Assembly: GCA_902795785.1 (NCBI GenBank)
Contig: CADBMK010000113.1
Location: forward strand, 1-28,148
Source of the DNA: an uncultured Bacteroidia bacterium
Lineage (GTDB): Bacteria > Bacteroidota > Bacteroidia > Bacteroidales > UBA932
DNA length: 28,148 bases
Direction: 5' to 3'
Part shown: one piece after another, positions 1 to 7,256 of the stretch
Position numbering within the stretch: the first letter of the stretch is position 1
Layout: every line of letters begins with the position of its first letter
The notes under the pieces: model-generated
What the model was told of the DNA's origin: nothing
What the model saw: only the letters and a program-made list of their open reading frames with translations
Databases searched by the model: none
Translations under genes and position numbers: made by a program

Positions 1-894
1 AATCCGGGCTGGAGAGCGGTCCAGGGTTGCTCCAATGATGACGAGTCCCAGGATCAGGACCTGCCGCCATTCGTGGTAGGAGACGTTCTGCCCGTGCTTG
101 GAATCGAGGAGACTTCCGGAAAGACAAAGCCGAAGCCGCTCCATACGGAGGCCTCGCTGCTCGAGGCAATGAAACATGCCGGAAAGGAGGTCGAGGACGA
201 TGAACTGAAGGAAGCCCTCAAGGATGTCGGAATTGGAACGCCGGCAACCAGGGCGGGGGAGATAGAGACTATCATAAAGCGCGGATACATAATGAGAAAG
301 GGCAAGGTACTTATACCTACGGATAAAGGTATGACCATCTATGCTGCCGTGAAGGACAAGTACATCGCCAATGTGGAAATGACGGGGCGTTGGGAGACGT
401 CTCTGGCCAAGATTGTGGATGGAAAGGTATCGGCCACGGCGTTTGACGAATCCATAAGGAGATATGTCACCGCCCTTACTTCGGAGATCCTGTCTGATGA
501 GGCAAATAAGGCTGCCCTGATGTATGCAGCGGCCGACGAAGATGCAATCAAATGTCCAAAATGCGGAGGCCCTATGAAGATATGGGACAGCAATGTCAAG
601 TGCCGTGCCTGCGGTCTGTCCGTCTGGAAGGAGGTTGCCCATAAGAAACTCTCGGACTCTATGCTTAAGAAGCTCCTGACGACAGGGAAGACTCAGGTCC
701 TGAAGGGGTTCAAGTCAAAGTCGGGAAAGACCTTTGACGCCGCTCTGGTGCTGAAGGAAGATTTTTCCGTAGGATTCGACTTTTCGGAAGTGGAATCCGG
801 AAAACCGGCTCCTGCTCAGCGGACCAATGTGTCCACGGGAGATCCAAATGAGTGTCCTCCTCCGTCTATTGATGATATGCCATATTGGATGTAG
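1..894 (+). CDS. topB: DNA topoisomerase III, C-terminal part (5' end outside window)
   Basis: Type IA topoisomerase that passes single DNA strands, relaxing negative supercoils and decatenating replication or recombination intermediates. The frame is open from base 1, so only about the last 297 residues of a protein usually near 700 are present and the Toprim and active-site tyrosine regions lie upstream. Visible are the core segment GIGTPATRAGEIETIIKRGY (about 226-285) and one four-cysteine zinc ribbon, CPKC at 553-564 and CRAC at 601-612. After it comes a C-terminal repeat typical of these enzymes (KLSDSMLKKLL, then GKTQVLKGFKSKSGKTFDA). The acidic Pro-rich tail is short. Nothing suggests a conjugative-element copy: codon use matches its neighbours and chromosomal housekeeping genes follow. 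The promoter of the next operon lies across its stop codon. Family assignment is firm; the exact paralogue cannot be checked without the 5' part. Confidence 0.9.
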   Translation, partial: NPGWRAVQGCSNDDESQDQDLPPFVVGDVLPVLGIEETSGKTKPKPLHTEASLLEAMKHAGKEVEDDELKEALKDVGIGTPATRAGEIETIIKRGYIMRKGKVLIPTDKGMTIYAAVKDKYIANVEMTGRWETSLAKIVDGKVSATAFDESIRRYVTALTSEILSDEANKAALMYAAADEDAIKCPKCGGPMKIWDSNVKCRACGLSVWKEVAHKKLSDSMLKKLLTTGKTQVLKGFKSKSGKTFDAALVLKEDFSVGFDFSEVESGKPAPAQRTNVSTGDPNECPPPSIDDMPYWM

Positions 895-915
895 ACGGAA
901 AAATCCCTATATTTG
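885..915 (+). promoter_or_regulatory. Promoter of the DUF3467-kdsC-maf-uraA operon
   Basis: A -7 box TATATTTG at 908-915 fits the Bacteroidota consensus TAnnTTTG exactly. TTG at 885-887 supplies a partial -33 element with a 20-base spacer. Transcription would start near 920, giving a leader of only about a dozen bases before the ATG at 932. The -33 element lies inside the last codons of topB. Confidence 0.65.
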
Positions 916-931
916 CCTAAATCTAACTGTA

Positions 932-1231
932 ATGGAAGAAAATAAGCCAAAGTCCCTTCAATTCAATGTCAGCCAGGAAGTGGCAAGGGGCTCCTATTCC
1001 AATCTCGCAATCATCTCACATTCAAAGAGTGAATTCATCGTTGACTTTGCAACCATGCTCCCGGGTCTTAACCAGCCTGAGGTAACCAATAGAATTGTGA
1101 TGACTCCTGAGAATGCCAAGAAACTTCTCAATGCCCTTATGGACAATATTACCAAGTACGAACAGAAGTTCGGCTTCGTCAATCTTGGCGATATCCCAGA
1201 GTTCAACGGCGGAAACGGAATGCGGTCATAA
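932..1231 (+). CDS. DUF3467 family protein
   Basis: A 99-residue soluble protein of the DUF3467 family, common in Bacteroidota and without an established function. I start it at the ATG at 932, just downstream of a consensus -7 box, rather than at an upstream in-frame ATG at 827 that would overlap topB and add a non-conserved leader. Recognisable features are the N-terminal stretch SLQFNVSQEVARGSYSNLAI, a following SEFIVDFATMLPG strand region, and the segment RIVMTPENAKKLLNALMDNI, which reads as a conserved turn plus an amphipathic helix. The C-terminus is Gly/Asn-rich and looks flexible. There is no signal peptide or membrane segment. The stop overlaps the kdsC start by one base (TAATG), so the two are probably translationally coupled. 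Confidence 0.8.
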   Translation: MEENKPKSLQFNVSQEVARGSYSNLAIISHSKSEFIVDFATMLPGLNQPEVTNRIVMTPENAKKLLNALMDNITKYEQKFGFVNLGDIPEFNGGNGMRS

Positions 1232-1755
1232 TGGCGGAATTCAAGGACATAAAAGCATTCGCATTTGACGTCGACGGCGTTTTTACCAACGGCGGCATTT
1301 TCTGTGACCTTGACGGAGAACTCTTCCGGACTTTCGATACAAAGGATGGTTTTGCCGTAAGAATGGCCGTGATGAGCGGTTATCCCGTGGCAATCATAAC
1401 CGGCGGACGCTCCGAGAGCATCAAGGCCAGGTTCCGTACCTGCGGCCTTGTGGTGGAGGACGTATATCTGGGCTCCAGGGCCAAGATTGAGGATTTTGAA
1501 GATTTTTGCAGGAAGTATTCCCTCAAGCCTTCGGAAGTCCTCTACATGGGAGATGACATCCCTGATATTCCGGTAATCGAGGCGTGTGGCATCGGCGCCT
1601 GTCCTTCCGACGCCGTACCGGAGGTCATCGCCGCTTCGGACTACGTTTCTGATCGTGCCGGCGGCAGACAGGCGGTAAGAGATGTCGTCGAGAAGGTGAT
1701 GAAAGCCAGGGGCGACTGGCGGTTCGATGTCGCCACCTATAAGAAACTGTTTTAG
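1231..1755 (+). CDS. kdsC: 3-deoxy-D-manno-octulosonate 8-phosphate phosphatase (KdsC-type HAD)
   Basis: Cytoplasmic phosphatase that removes phosphate from Kdo-8-P to give Kdo, the sugar linking lipid A to the LPS core. At 174 residues it is the cap-less C0 type of HAD enzyme, the normal KdsC size. Motif I is DVDGV with nucleophile D13 and acid/base D15; motif II is IITGGR with T57; motif III lysine is K85; motif IV is MGDD with D108/D109 binding Mg2+. The GGRQAVRDV stretch near 144-152 is typical of KdsC and helps separate it from general phosphoglycolate-type phosphatases. It starts within the stop codon of the DUF3467 gene and sits three bases before maf, so it is an internal operon gene. 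Kdo synthesis implies a Gram-negative outer membrane. Confidence 0.88.
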   Translation: MAEFKDIKAFAFDVDGVFTNGGIFCDLDGELFRTFDTKDGFAVRMAVMSGYPVAIITGGRSESIKARFRTCGLVVEDVYLGSRAKIEDFEDFCRKYSLKPSEVLYMGDDIPDIPVIEACGIGACPSDAVPEVIAASDYVSDRAGGRQAVRDVVEKVMKARGDWRFDVATYKKLF

Positions 1756-1758
1756 CAT

Positions 1759-2322
1759 ATGAAAATAATCCTCGCCAGCGGGTCACCCAGAAGAAAAGAA
1801 CTTCTAAAGTTACTGGACATCGATTTCACCGTCGATACCGTTAACTCATTTGAAGAAAAGTTCGACCCTTCTACCCCACACGAGGAAGTGCCCCAGCTGA
1901 TGAGCGAAGGCAAGTCGTACGGTTTTCACAGACCTCTTGCGGAGGACGAGGTCCTCATCACCGCAGATACAATGGTGTTGTGCGACAAACTCATTATGGG
2001 CAAACCTCACGGCAGGGCCGAGGCCGTGGCCATGCTGGAGTCCCTTTCCGGCAAGGTCCATGAGGTTATTACAGGCGTGACCATCAGGTCTTTAAAGAAG
2101 AAGGTATCGTTTTCGGACAAGACCCTTGTCCACTTCAAGAAACTGACCCTTGAAGAGATAGAATACTACGTTGACAAATATAAGCCTTATGACAAGGCGG
2201 GTGCGTATGCCATCCAGGAATGGATAGGCTATGCAGGGATAAGATCCATAGAAGGCTCTGTCTATAATGTGGTAGGGCTTCCGGTGGACAGAGTGTACGA
2301 AGAACTCAAATCATTCAAATAA
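1759..2322 (+). CDS. maf: Maf family nucleoside triphosphate pyrophosphatase
   Basis: House-cleaning enzyme hydrolysing nucleoside triphosphates, probably dTTP/UTP or modified pyrimidine nucleotides, to the monophosphate and pyrophosphate; it keeps aberrant bases out of nucleic acids. The 187-residue length is normal. It has the Maf signature LASGSPRRKELL at residues 5-16, the catalytic TADT with D70, the conserved lysine in GKPH (K82), and the GAYAIQEWIG block (148-157) with Q153. The Q in this block is associated with the YhdE-like dTTP/UTP subgroup rather than the YceF m7GTP group; this subtype call is inference. The ATG lies three bases after the kdsC stop and eight bases before uraA. The pairing with a uracil transporter fits a pyrimidine theme but is not proof of shared function. 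Confidence 0.9.
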   Translation: MKIILASGSPRRKELLKLLDIDFTVDTVNSFEEKFDPSTPHEEVPQLMSEGKSYGFHRPLAEDEVLITADTMVLCDKLIMGKPHGRAEAVAMLESLSGKVHEVITGVTIRSLKKKVSFSDKTLVHFKKLTLEEIEYYVDKYKPYDKAGAYAIQEWIGYAGIRSIEGSVYNVVGLPVDRVYEELKSFK

Positions 2323-2329
2323 ACCCTTT

Positions 2330-3610
2330 ATGAACAACGACAAAGAGGCAATTTTTGATGCCAGGTCTCTCGGTAGACCAAAGATGCTGGCCTTAGGTTT
2401 CCAGCACATGTTTGCAATGTTCGGAGCGACTGTCCTCGTTCCGGCGATTACAGGCCTTTCGGTTTCGGCAACCCTTCTTTTTGCCGGCCTTGGTACCCTC
2501 CTGTTCCACTATGTTACAAAGCGCAAGGTCCCTGCATTCCTTGGCTCTTCATTCGCCTTCCTCCGCGGATACGCAGCCGTGGTTTCAATGGGAGCTGAGG
2601 CTGGCCTCGACCAGGCTCACGCACTTCCTTACGCCTGCATCGGCGTATTCTTTGCCGGAGCCCTCTACTTTGTGCTCTCAGCCCTGATCAAGTCATTCGG
2701 ACTCCAGCGCGTCATCAGGTTCTTCCCTCCTGTCGTTACAGGACCTATCATCATCTCAATCGGTCTTGTGCTTTCCGGTTCGGCAATCTCAAACTGCGTT
2801 TCCAACTGGTGGATCGCCCTGGTTGCCATCGTAACCATCATTATCTGCAACATCTGGGGCAAGGGTATGGTTAAGATTGTCCCTATCCTTCTTGGAGTAA
2901 TTGTTTCATACCTCTTCGCTGCCTGCCTTGGCCAGGTTGACTTCTCGTCAGTAAAGGAGGCGTCATGGATCGGTCTTCCTGTTATGTGGGAGAATACCGC
3001 CCTCTCAGTGTTTGAGAATCCGGACTGGGGTCTGATGACGGCCGCAATCATCGCGGTAATGCCTATCGCCCTCGCAACCATGGTGGAGCACATCGGCGAT
3101 ATGTTCGCAATCTCTTCTACCGTCGGCAAGAATTACATCGAGGAGCCGGGACTTCACAGAACCCTCGTTGGTGACGGTCTCGCTACGATGCTCGCCTCCG
3201 TCTTCGGAGCTCCGGCAAACACTACATACGGAGAGAATACCGGCGTGCTCAACCTCACAAAAGTCTTCGATCCACGTGTGATCCGTATCGCAGCAGTATT
3301 TGCAATCCTCTTCTCGTTCTCACCTAAGTTTGCCGCAGTCATAAGCGCAATGCCTGCCGCTACGGTAGGCGGAGTATCGCTCATCCTTTACGGTATGATT
3401 GCTTCAGTGGGTGTTAGAAATCTCATCGAGAGCAACGTGGATTTCAAGATTTCCAGAAACGTTATCGTTGCCGCACTTATCCTTGTGCTTGCAATCGGTA
3501 TCAAATACGGAGCAGGGGATTCAATCAATCTCGGCTTTACTTCACTTTCAGGTCTTGCCGTTGCGGCTATCGTAGGTATTGTCCTCAATGCGGTTCTTCC
3601 TGAGAAGTAG
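2330..3610 (+). CDS. uraA: NCS2 family uracil permease
   Basis: Inner-membrane proton symporter importing uracil, from the nucleobase:cation symporter-2 family. The 426-residue protein is almost wholly hydrophobic and fits the 14-helix fold. It opens with GFQHMFAMFGATVLVP (23-38), followed by GSSFAF (72-77) at the TM3 substrate-binding strand. Both substrate-contacting glutamates of UraA have counterparts: E253 in VEHIGD and E302 in TTYGENTGV. Xanthine/urate members differ in this second block, so uracil is the best guess. It is the last gene of the operon. There is no conventional T-run terminator on this strand close to the stop; the hairpin just downstream faces the other way, and the first good rightward terminator is at 3883-3918. 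Pyrimidine salvage would complement the de novo gene pyrD elsewhere in the window. Confidence 0.9.
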   Translation: MNNDKEAIFDARSLGRPKMLALGFQHMFAMFGATVLVPAITGLSVSATLLFAGLGTLLFHYVTKRKVPAFLGSSFAFLRGYAAVVSMGAEAGLDQAHALPYACIGVFFAGALYFVLSALIKSFGLQRVIRFFPPVVTGPIIISIGLVLSGSAISNCVSNWWIALVAIVTIIICNIWGKGMVKIVPILLGVIVSYLFAACLGQVDFSSVKEASWIGLPVMWENTALSVFENPDWGLMTAAIIAVMPIALATMVEHIGDMFAISSTVGKNYIEEPGLHRTLVGDGLATMLASVFGAPANTTYGENTGVLNLTKVFDPRVIRIAAVFAILFSFSPKFAAVISAMPAATVGGVSLILYGMIASVGVRNLIESNVDFKISRNVIVAALILVLAIGIKYGAGDSINLGFTSLSGLAVAAIVGIVLNAVLPEK

Positions 3611-3614
3611 GTAC

Positions 3615-3730
3615 AAAAAAAATGAGTCGTCGACGCTCACGCGTGGACCACTCATACTAACCACATAATTAATAACACTAAAACTAATAACCAACGTGTT
3701 GATCGCAGAAAGAACTTCTGTTCTCAAACG
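3615..3730 (-). ncRNA. Candidate small RNA, about 116 nt
   Basis: No RNA family is recognised; the call rests on signals at both ends. A consensus leftward promoter (3736-3766) predicts initiation near 3730. The transcript would run to a hairpin (arms 3653-3641 and 3636-3624, loop 3640-3637, 13 base pairs with two mismatches, plus two further outer pairs) followed on this strand by eight Ts (3622-3615), a textbook intrinsic terminator. Near its 5' end GAAC-AGAA-GTTC can form a small hairpin, and CAAC-AC-GTTG another. It stops four bases from the uraA stop codon, so it could also terminate leftward transcription before it opposes uraA. No convincing start codon lies inside; a 66-residue frame begins upstream of the predicted start site and runs into uraA antisense. 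Confidence 0.5.
3624..3653 (-). terminator. Intrinsic terminator of the candidate small RNA
   Basis: Hairpin with arms 3624-3636 and 3641-3653 and tetraloop 3637-3640; mismatches at 3628/3649 and 3632/3645. On the minus strand it is followed by a run of eight Ts at 3622-3615. On the plus strand no T-run follows, so its direction is leftward. Confidence 0.65.
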
Positions 3731-3735
3731 CATTG

Positions 3736-3766
3736 CAAAGGTACACACTTATTTTTGATTTGCAAA
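3736..3766 (-). promoter_or_regulatory. Leftward promoter for the candidate small RNA
   Basis: Read on the minus strand this is TTTG (3766-3763), a 19-base spacer, then TACCTTTG (3743-3736). Both elements match the Bacteroidota housekeeping promoter consensus with no mismatch. There is no protein gene downstream in this direction. Confidence 0.7.
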
Positions 3767-3882
3767 TTTTTTAATAAATATTTTTCAAATTTTTTATTAA
3801 TAATTTGCACGTATCCTTGTAAGTTGTTAGTGGTTAATTTGTTATGCGGAAAGATTATTTCTGAAAATTTTATCGCTAATTG

Positions 3883-3918
3883 TTCGGCCGGCAGGTTTTC
3901 TGCTGGCCGAATTTTTTT
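3883..3918 (+). terminator. Rho-independent terminator before valS
   Basis: A 12-base-pair stem (3883-3894 with 3900-3911, one G-U wobble) closes a five-base GTTTT loop and is followed by seven Ts at 3912-3918. It probably ends read-through from the uraA operon. The minus strand shows no T-run after the hairpin. Confidence 0.85.
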
Positions 3919-3919
3919 G

Positions 3920-3927
3920 TACATTTG
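3920..3927 (+). promoter_or_regulatory. -7 element of the valS operon promoter
   Basis: TACATTTG matches TAnnTTTG fully and begins one base after the terminator T-run. The -33 region would fall at about 3896-3900, inside the terminator loop, where only TTTT is seen rather than TTTG. Predicted start near 3933 gives a leader of about 37 bases. Confidence 0.55.
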
Positions 3928-3969
3928 TAGGTTTAAATATTATATAGATTATTATAGTGTATTATATAT

Positions 3970-6621
3970 ATGGAATTATCAGCGAAGTACAATCCATCGG
4001 ACGTAGAAGACAAGTGGTACGCCTATTGGTTGAAGAATAAGTTCTTCCATTCTGAACCTAACGAAAAGGAACCTTATACTATTGTTATCCCGCCACCAAA
4101 CGTTACGGGTATTCTCCACATGGGCCACGTGCTCAACAACACCCTTAACGACGTGCTTATCCGTAACGCGCGTATGCATGGCAAGAATGCCTGCTGGGTG
4201 CCTGGAACAGACCATGCCTCAATTGCAACGGAGAGCAAGGTGGTTGCCAAACTTAAAGGAATGGGTATCAGCAAGGAAGACCTTACCCGCGAAGAATTCC
4301 TTAAATATGCCTGGGAGTGGAAGGAGGAGCACGGAGGAATCATCCTCAGCCAGCTCCGTAAACTCGGTGCATCCTGCGACTGGGACAGGACAAAGTTCAC
4401 AATGGATCCTGACCTTTCCGAGGCCGTCATCAACACCTTCGTATATTTCTATAAGAAAGGACTCATCTACAGGGGAGTCCGTATGGTGAACTGGGATCCG
4501 GTAGGACTTACCGCAGTTTCCGACGAAGAGGTGAACCACAAGGACACTCCTTCCAAGTTCTATCATATGAAGTATTTCATCTCAGACGGCAATGGCAATC
4601 CAACCGACAAGTACATCGTAGTTGCCACAACCCGTCCTGAGACAATCATGGCCGATGCAGCAATCTGCGTAAACCCTGCTGACGAGCGTCATCACTGGAT
4701 GAAGGGCAAGAAGGTCCTCATCCCTCTTATCAACAAGGAGATTCCTATCATCGAGGATTCTTATGTTGAGATGGACTTCGGTACAGGCTGCCTCAAGGTC
4801 ACTCCGGCTCACGATGCCCACGACTATGAGATCGGTCTCCGCCACAATCTTCCTGTGCTGGACATCATTGACGATCACGGCCGCCTGAACGAGAAGGCTC
4901 AGATTCTCGTGGGTGAGGACCGCTTCGTGGCCCGCAAGAAGATTGCCAAGATGCTTGAAGAGGCTGGAAACATTGACCATATCGAGGATTATACCTCTCC
5001 AATCGGATATTCAGAGAGAACCAACGCCGTTATCGAGCCAAAGCTTTCGGCACAGTGGTTCCTCAAGATGGATAAGCTTGCCGAGATGGCGCTCGACTCT
5101 GTTGAGAGCGGAAAGGTTAAGCTCATTCCGGACAAATATCGCAACACTTACCGTCACTGGATGGAAACGGTGCGCGACTGGTGTATCAGCCGTCAGCTCT
5201 GGTGGGGCCAGCAGATTCCTGCCTATTATCTCCCGGACGGAAAGATCATCGTAGAATCTACTCCTGAGAAGGCTCTTGAAGAGGCAAAGAAGATCAACCC
5301 TGATTACACTGCGGCCGATCTTCGTCAGGATCCGGATGTCCTTGACACCTGGTTCTCAAGCTGGCTCTGGCCTATCTCTGTATTCGATACCAACAAGGCC
5401 GGCCATCCTGATGCAAAGCCTAACAGGGACCTTGAATACTATTATCCTACCAACGACCTCGTAACCGGACCGGACATCCTCTTCTTCTGGGTTGCCCGTA
5501 TGATCATGGCCGGCGACGAGTTCATGAAGGACGTTCCTTTCCACAATGTATATCTCACCGGTATCGTCCGCGACAAACTCGGACGTAAGATGAGTAAGAC
5601 CCTGGGAAACTCTCCGGACCCTCTTGACCTTATTGCCAAGTACGGAGCCGATGCAGTACGTATCGGTATGCTTCTGTGCTCATCCGCAGGAAACGACATT
5701 TTCTACGATGAGAGTCAGGTGGAACAGGGCCGTAATTTCTGCAACAAGATCTGGAACTCGTTCCGTCTTGTCAAGGGATGGACGGTTGATCCGTCTGCAA
5801 AGCAGAGCGAGGCCGCAGGCGTTGCGGTTAAGTGGTTCGGCCAGCGCCTTTCACAGGCTATCTGCGCTGTAGAGGACCATTACTCAAAGTTCAGAATCTC
5901 AGATGCGTTGATGACAATCTACAAGCTCTTCTGGGATGAATACTGCTCTTGGTATCTTGAACTTGTCAAGCCGGCTTATGGCGCGGGCATTGACAAGGCT
6001 ACATACGACGCGACCCTCGGATTCTTCGAGGCTCTCCTGAAACTCATCCACCCTGTCATGCCTTTCATTACAGAGGAACTCTGGCAGGCAATGGAAGAAA
6101 GGAAAGAAGGCGAGACCATCATGTTCCAGGACGCTCCTAAGGCCAGCGCTTACGATGAGGAATTCCTTAAAAACTTCGCTGCAGCCCAGGAGGCCGTTAA
6201 CGGAGTCCGCGGAGTACGTCAGCAGAAGAACATCTCACCTAAGGAGGCCCTCGGACTTAAGATCAAGGGCAGTTTCCCTTCAGAAGTCCTTCCTGTCGTT
6301 GTAAAACTCGCAAACATCTCCGGTGTTGAGACCGTGGAGGACTTTGGCTCAGCAGCAGGCGTATCGCTTATGGTTGGAACATTCGAGCTTTTCGTTCCGC
6401 TTGCAGGACTTGTAAACGTAGAGGAAGAAATCGCAAAGATCGAAGCTGACCTTGACTATACCCGCAAGTTCCTTGAAAGCGTACGTAAGAAGCTTTCAAA
6501 CGAGAGCTTCGTTGCTCACGCTCCGGAAAAGGTTGTGGCAATCGAACGCAAGAAGGAGGCTGACGCCCTCTCTAAGATAGAGAGCTTCGAATCCGCACTT
6601 AAAGCATTGAAGAACAACTAA
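3970..6621 (+). CDS. valS: Valyl-tRNA synthetase
   Basis: Class I aminoacyl-tRNA synthetase charging tRNA-Val with valine in the cytoplasm. Length (883 residues) is normal. The N-terminal block PPPNVTGILHMGH carries the HIGH-type signature HMGH (50-53), the CP1 editing domain follows with the GTGCLKVTPAHDAHD block, and the KMSKT loop is at 540-544 within GRKMSKTLGNSPDPLD. The anticodon-binding helical domain contains the VMPFITEELWQ motif, and the C-terminus from about 815 is a heptad-rich tRNA-binding coiled coil. The ATG is preceded by an AT-rich leader without a Shine-Dalgarno sequence. It leads a six-gene run with gaps or overlaps of at most seven bases, and its stop overlaps the next start by one base. 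I see no T-box-like leader; the leader is too short for one. Confidence 0.97.
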   Translation: MELSAKYNPSDVEDKWYAYWLKNKFFHSEPNEKEPYTIVIPPPNVTGILHMGHVLNNTLNDVLIRNARMHGKNACWVPGTDHASIATESKVVAKLKGMGISKEDLTREEFLKYAWEWKEEHGGIILSQLRKLGASCDWDRTKFTMDPDLSEAVINTFVYFYKKGLIYRGVRMVNWDPVGLTAVSDEEVNHKDTPSKFYHMKYFISDGNGNPTDKYIVVATTRPETIMADAAICVNPADERHHWMKGKKVLIPLINKEIPIIEDSYVEMDFGTGCLKVTPAHDAHDYEIGLRHNLPVLDIIDDHGRLNEKAQILVGEDRFVARKKIAKMLEEAGNIDHIEDYTSPIGYSERTNAVIEPKLSAQWFLKMDKLAEMALDSVESGKVKLIPDKYRNTYRHWMETVRDWCISRQLWWGQQIPAYYLPDGKIIVESTPEKALEEAKKINPDYTAADLRQDPDVLDTWFSSWLWPISVFDTNKAGHPDAKPNRDLEYYYPTNDLVTGPDILFFWVARMIMAGDEFMKDVPFHNVYLTGIVRDKLGRKMSKTLGNSPDPLDLIAKYGADAVRIGMLLCSSAGNDIFYDESQVEQGRNFCNKIWNSFRLVKGWTVDPSAKQSEAAGVAVKWFGQRLSQAICAVEDHYSKFRISDALMTIYKLFWDEYCSWYLELVKPAYGAGIDKATYDATLGFFEALLKLIHPVMPFITEELWQAMEERKEGETIMFQDAPKASAYDEEFLKNFAAAQEAVNGVRGVRQQKNISPKEALGLKIKGSFPSEVLPVVVKLANISGVETVEDFGSAAGVSLMVGTFELFVPLAGLVNVEEEIAKIEADLDYTRKFLESVRKKLSNESFVAHAPEKVVAIERKKEADALSKIESFESALKALKNN

Positions 6622-7031
6622 TGGTATATTTTGAAACATCATTTCCCGTCAGGTACTATGAGACAGACCAGATGGGTATAGTGCATCACTCGAATTACAT
6701 CAGGTACTTCGAGTGTGCACGAAACGAACTTATGAAGCATATCGGTTATCCGATTGAAAGATGCGAGGCGGAAGGCGTCACCATTCCTATCGTCAAGGTT
6801 GCCTGCAGATACAAGCATCCTGCAAAGATGGGAGACGTGGTAACGGTTTCTGCTTCGATTGAAAAGTCTCCTCTGGCAAAACTTTCCGTGCAGCAGGTAG
6901 TCCGCAATCAGGACGGCCAGGTGTGCGTTGAAGGCGAAGTTATGCTGGGATTTCTCGGTAAGTCCGGCCGTCCGGTTGCTTGTCCGGAGCCTCTTGTTAA
7001 AGCTATCGAACAACATTTAAACGACAGATAA
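6621..7031 (+). CDS. YbgC-type acyl-CoA thioesterase (4HBT hotdog fold)
   Basis: A 136-residue hotdog-fold protein of the 4-hydroxybenzoyl-CoA thioesterase family that hydrolyses acyl-CoA thioesters. The active-site segment RYYETDQMGIVHHSNYIRYF (11-30) carries the expected catalytic aspartate D16 and the HHSNY motif. The rest, including ACRYKHPAKMGD in the middle, follows the family pattern. In Proteobacteria the homologue YbgC sits with tol-pal; here it is between valS and tatA, so the Tol link does not hold by context and the true substrate is open. It starts on the last base of the valS stop codon and ends one base before tatA, implying coupled translation. No membrane segment or signal peptide. 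Confidence 0.85.
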   Translation: MVYFETSFPVRYYETDQMGIVHHSNYIRYFECARNELMKHIGYPIERCEAEGVTIPIVKVACRYKHPAKMGDVVTVSASIEKSPLAKLSVQQVVRNQDGQVCVEGEVMLGFLGKSGRPVACPEPLVKAIEQHLNDR

Positions 7032-7032
7032 T

Positions 7033-7251
7033 ATGTTAACTTATCCACTTCTTTTCAGTGTAGGCCCTTGGGAGGTCATACTCATCTTCGCTGTTATTAT
7101 CCTTCTTTTCGGCGGAAAAAAGATTCCTGAACTTATGAGGGGTCTTGGCAAGGGTGTAAAAGCTTTCAAGTCTGGATTGAAAGACGTTGAAGGCGATCTG
7201 AAAGATATCAAGAAGGACATCGAAGAGTCAGATTCTAAGAAGTCTGAGTAA
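7033..7251 (+). CDS. tatA: Twin-arginine translocase subunit TatA
   Basis: Small inner-membrane protein (72 residues) that assembles into the pore element of the Tat system for folded proteins. It has a short periplasmic N-terminus, the hinge glycine in SVGPWEV (about residue 11), one hydrophobic helix (about 13-26), the FGGKKIPEL motif (26-34), then an amphipathic helix GLGKGVKAFKSGLKD and a charged Lys/Glu/Asp-rich tail. The sequence begins one base after the thioesterase stop and tatC follows five bases later. There is no separate tatB, so this TatA probably serves both roles, as in minimal TatAC systems. Confidence 0.93.
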   Translation: MLTYPLLFSVGPWEVILIFAVIILLFGGKKIPELMRGLGKGVKAFKSGLKDVEGDLKDIKKDIEESDSKKSE

Positions 7252-7256
7252 TTTCG

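Larger units (their letters stand above)
3611..3969. other. Intergenic region between uraA and valS
   Basis: A 359-base AT-rich stretch with no protein gene I can support. It contains a leftward promoter and terminator framing a probable small RNA (3615-3730), a low-complexity A/T block (3764-3806), and a rightward terminator directly followed by the valS promoter (3883-3927). Confidence 0.8.

Noticed and set aside
994..1758. 254-residue open frame on the minus strand
   Set aside because: Shadow of the DUF3467 and kdsC genes, both with recognisable motifs and coupled starts.
3548..3748. 66-residue minus-strand frame across the candidate small RNA
   Set aside because: Its start codon lies upstream of the predicted transcription start and the frame continues past the terminator into uraA antisense.
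3755..4006. 83-residue frame on the plus strand before valS
   Set aside because: Runs through AT-rich intergenic DNA, the terminator and the valS promoter and into valS out of frame.
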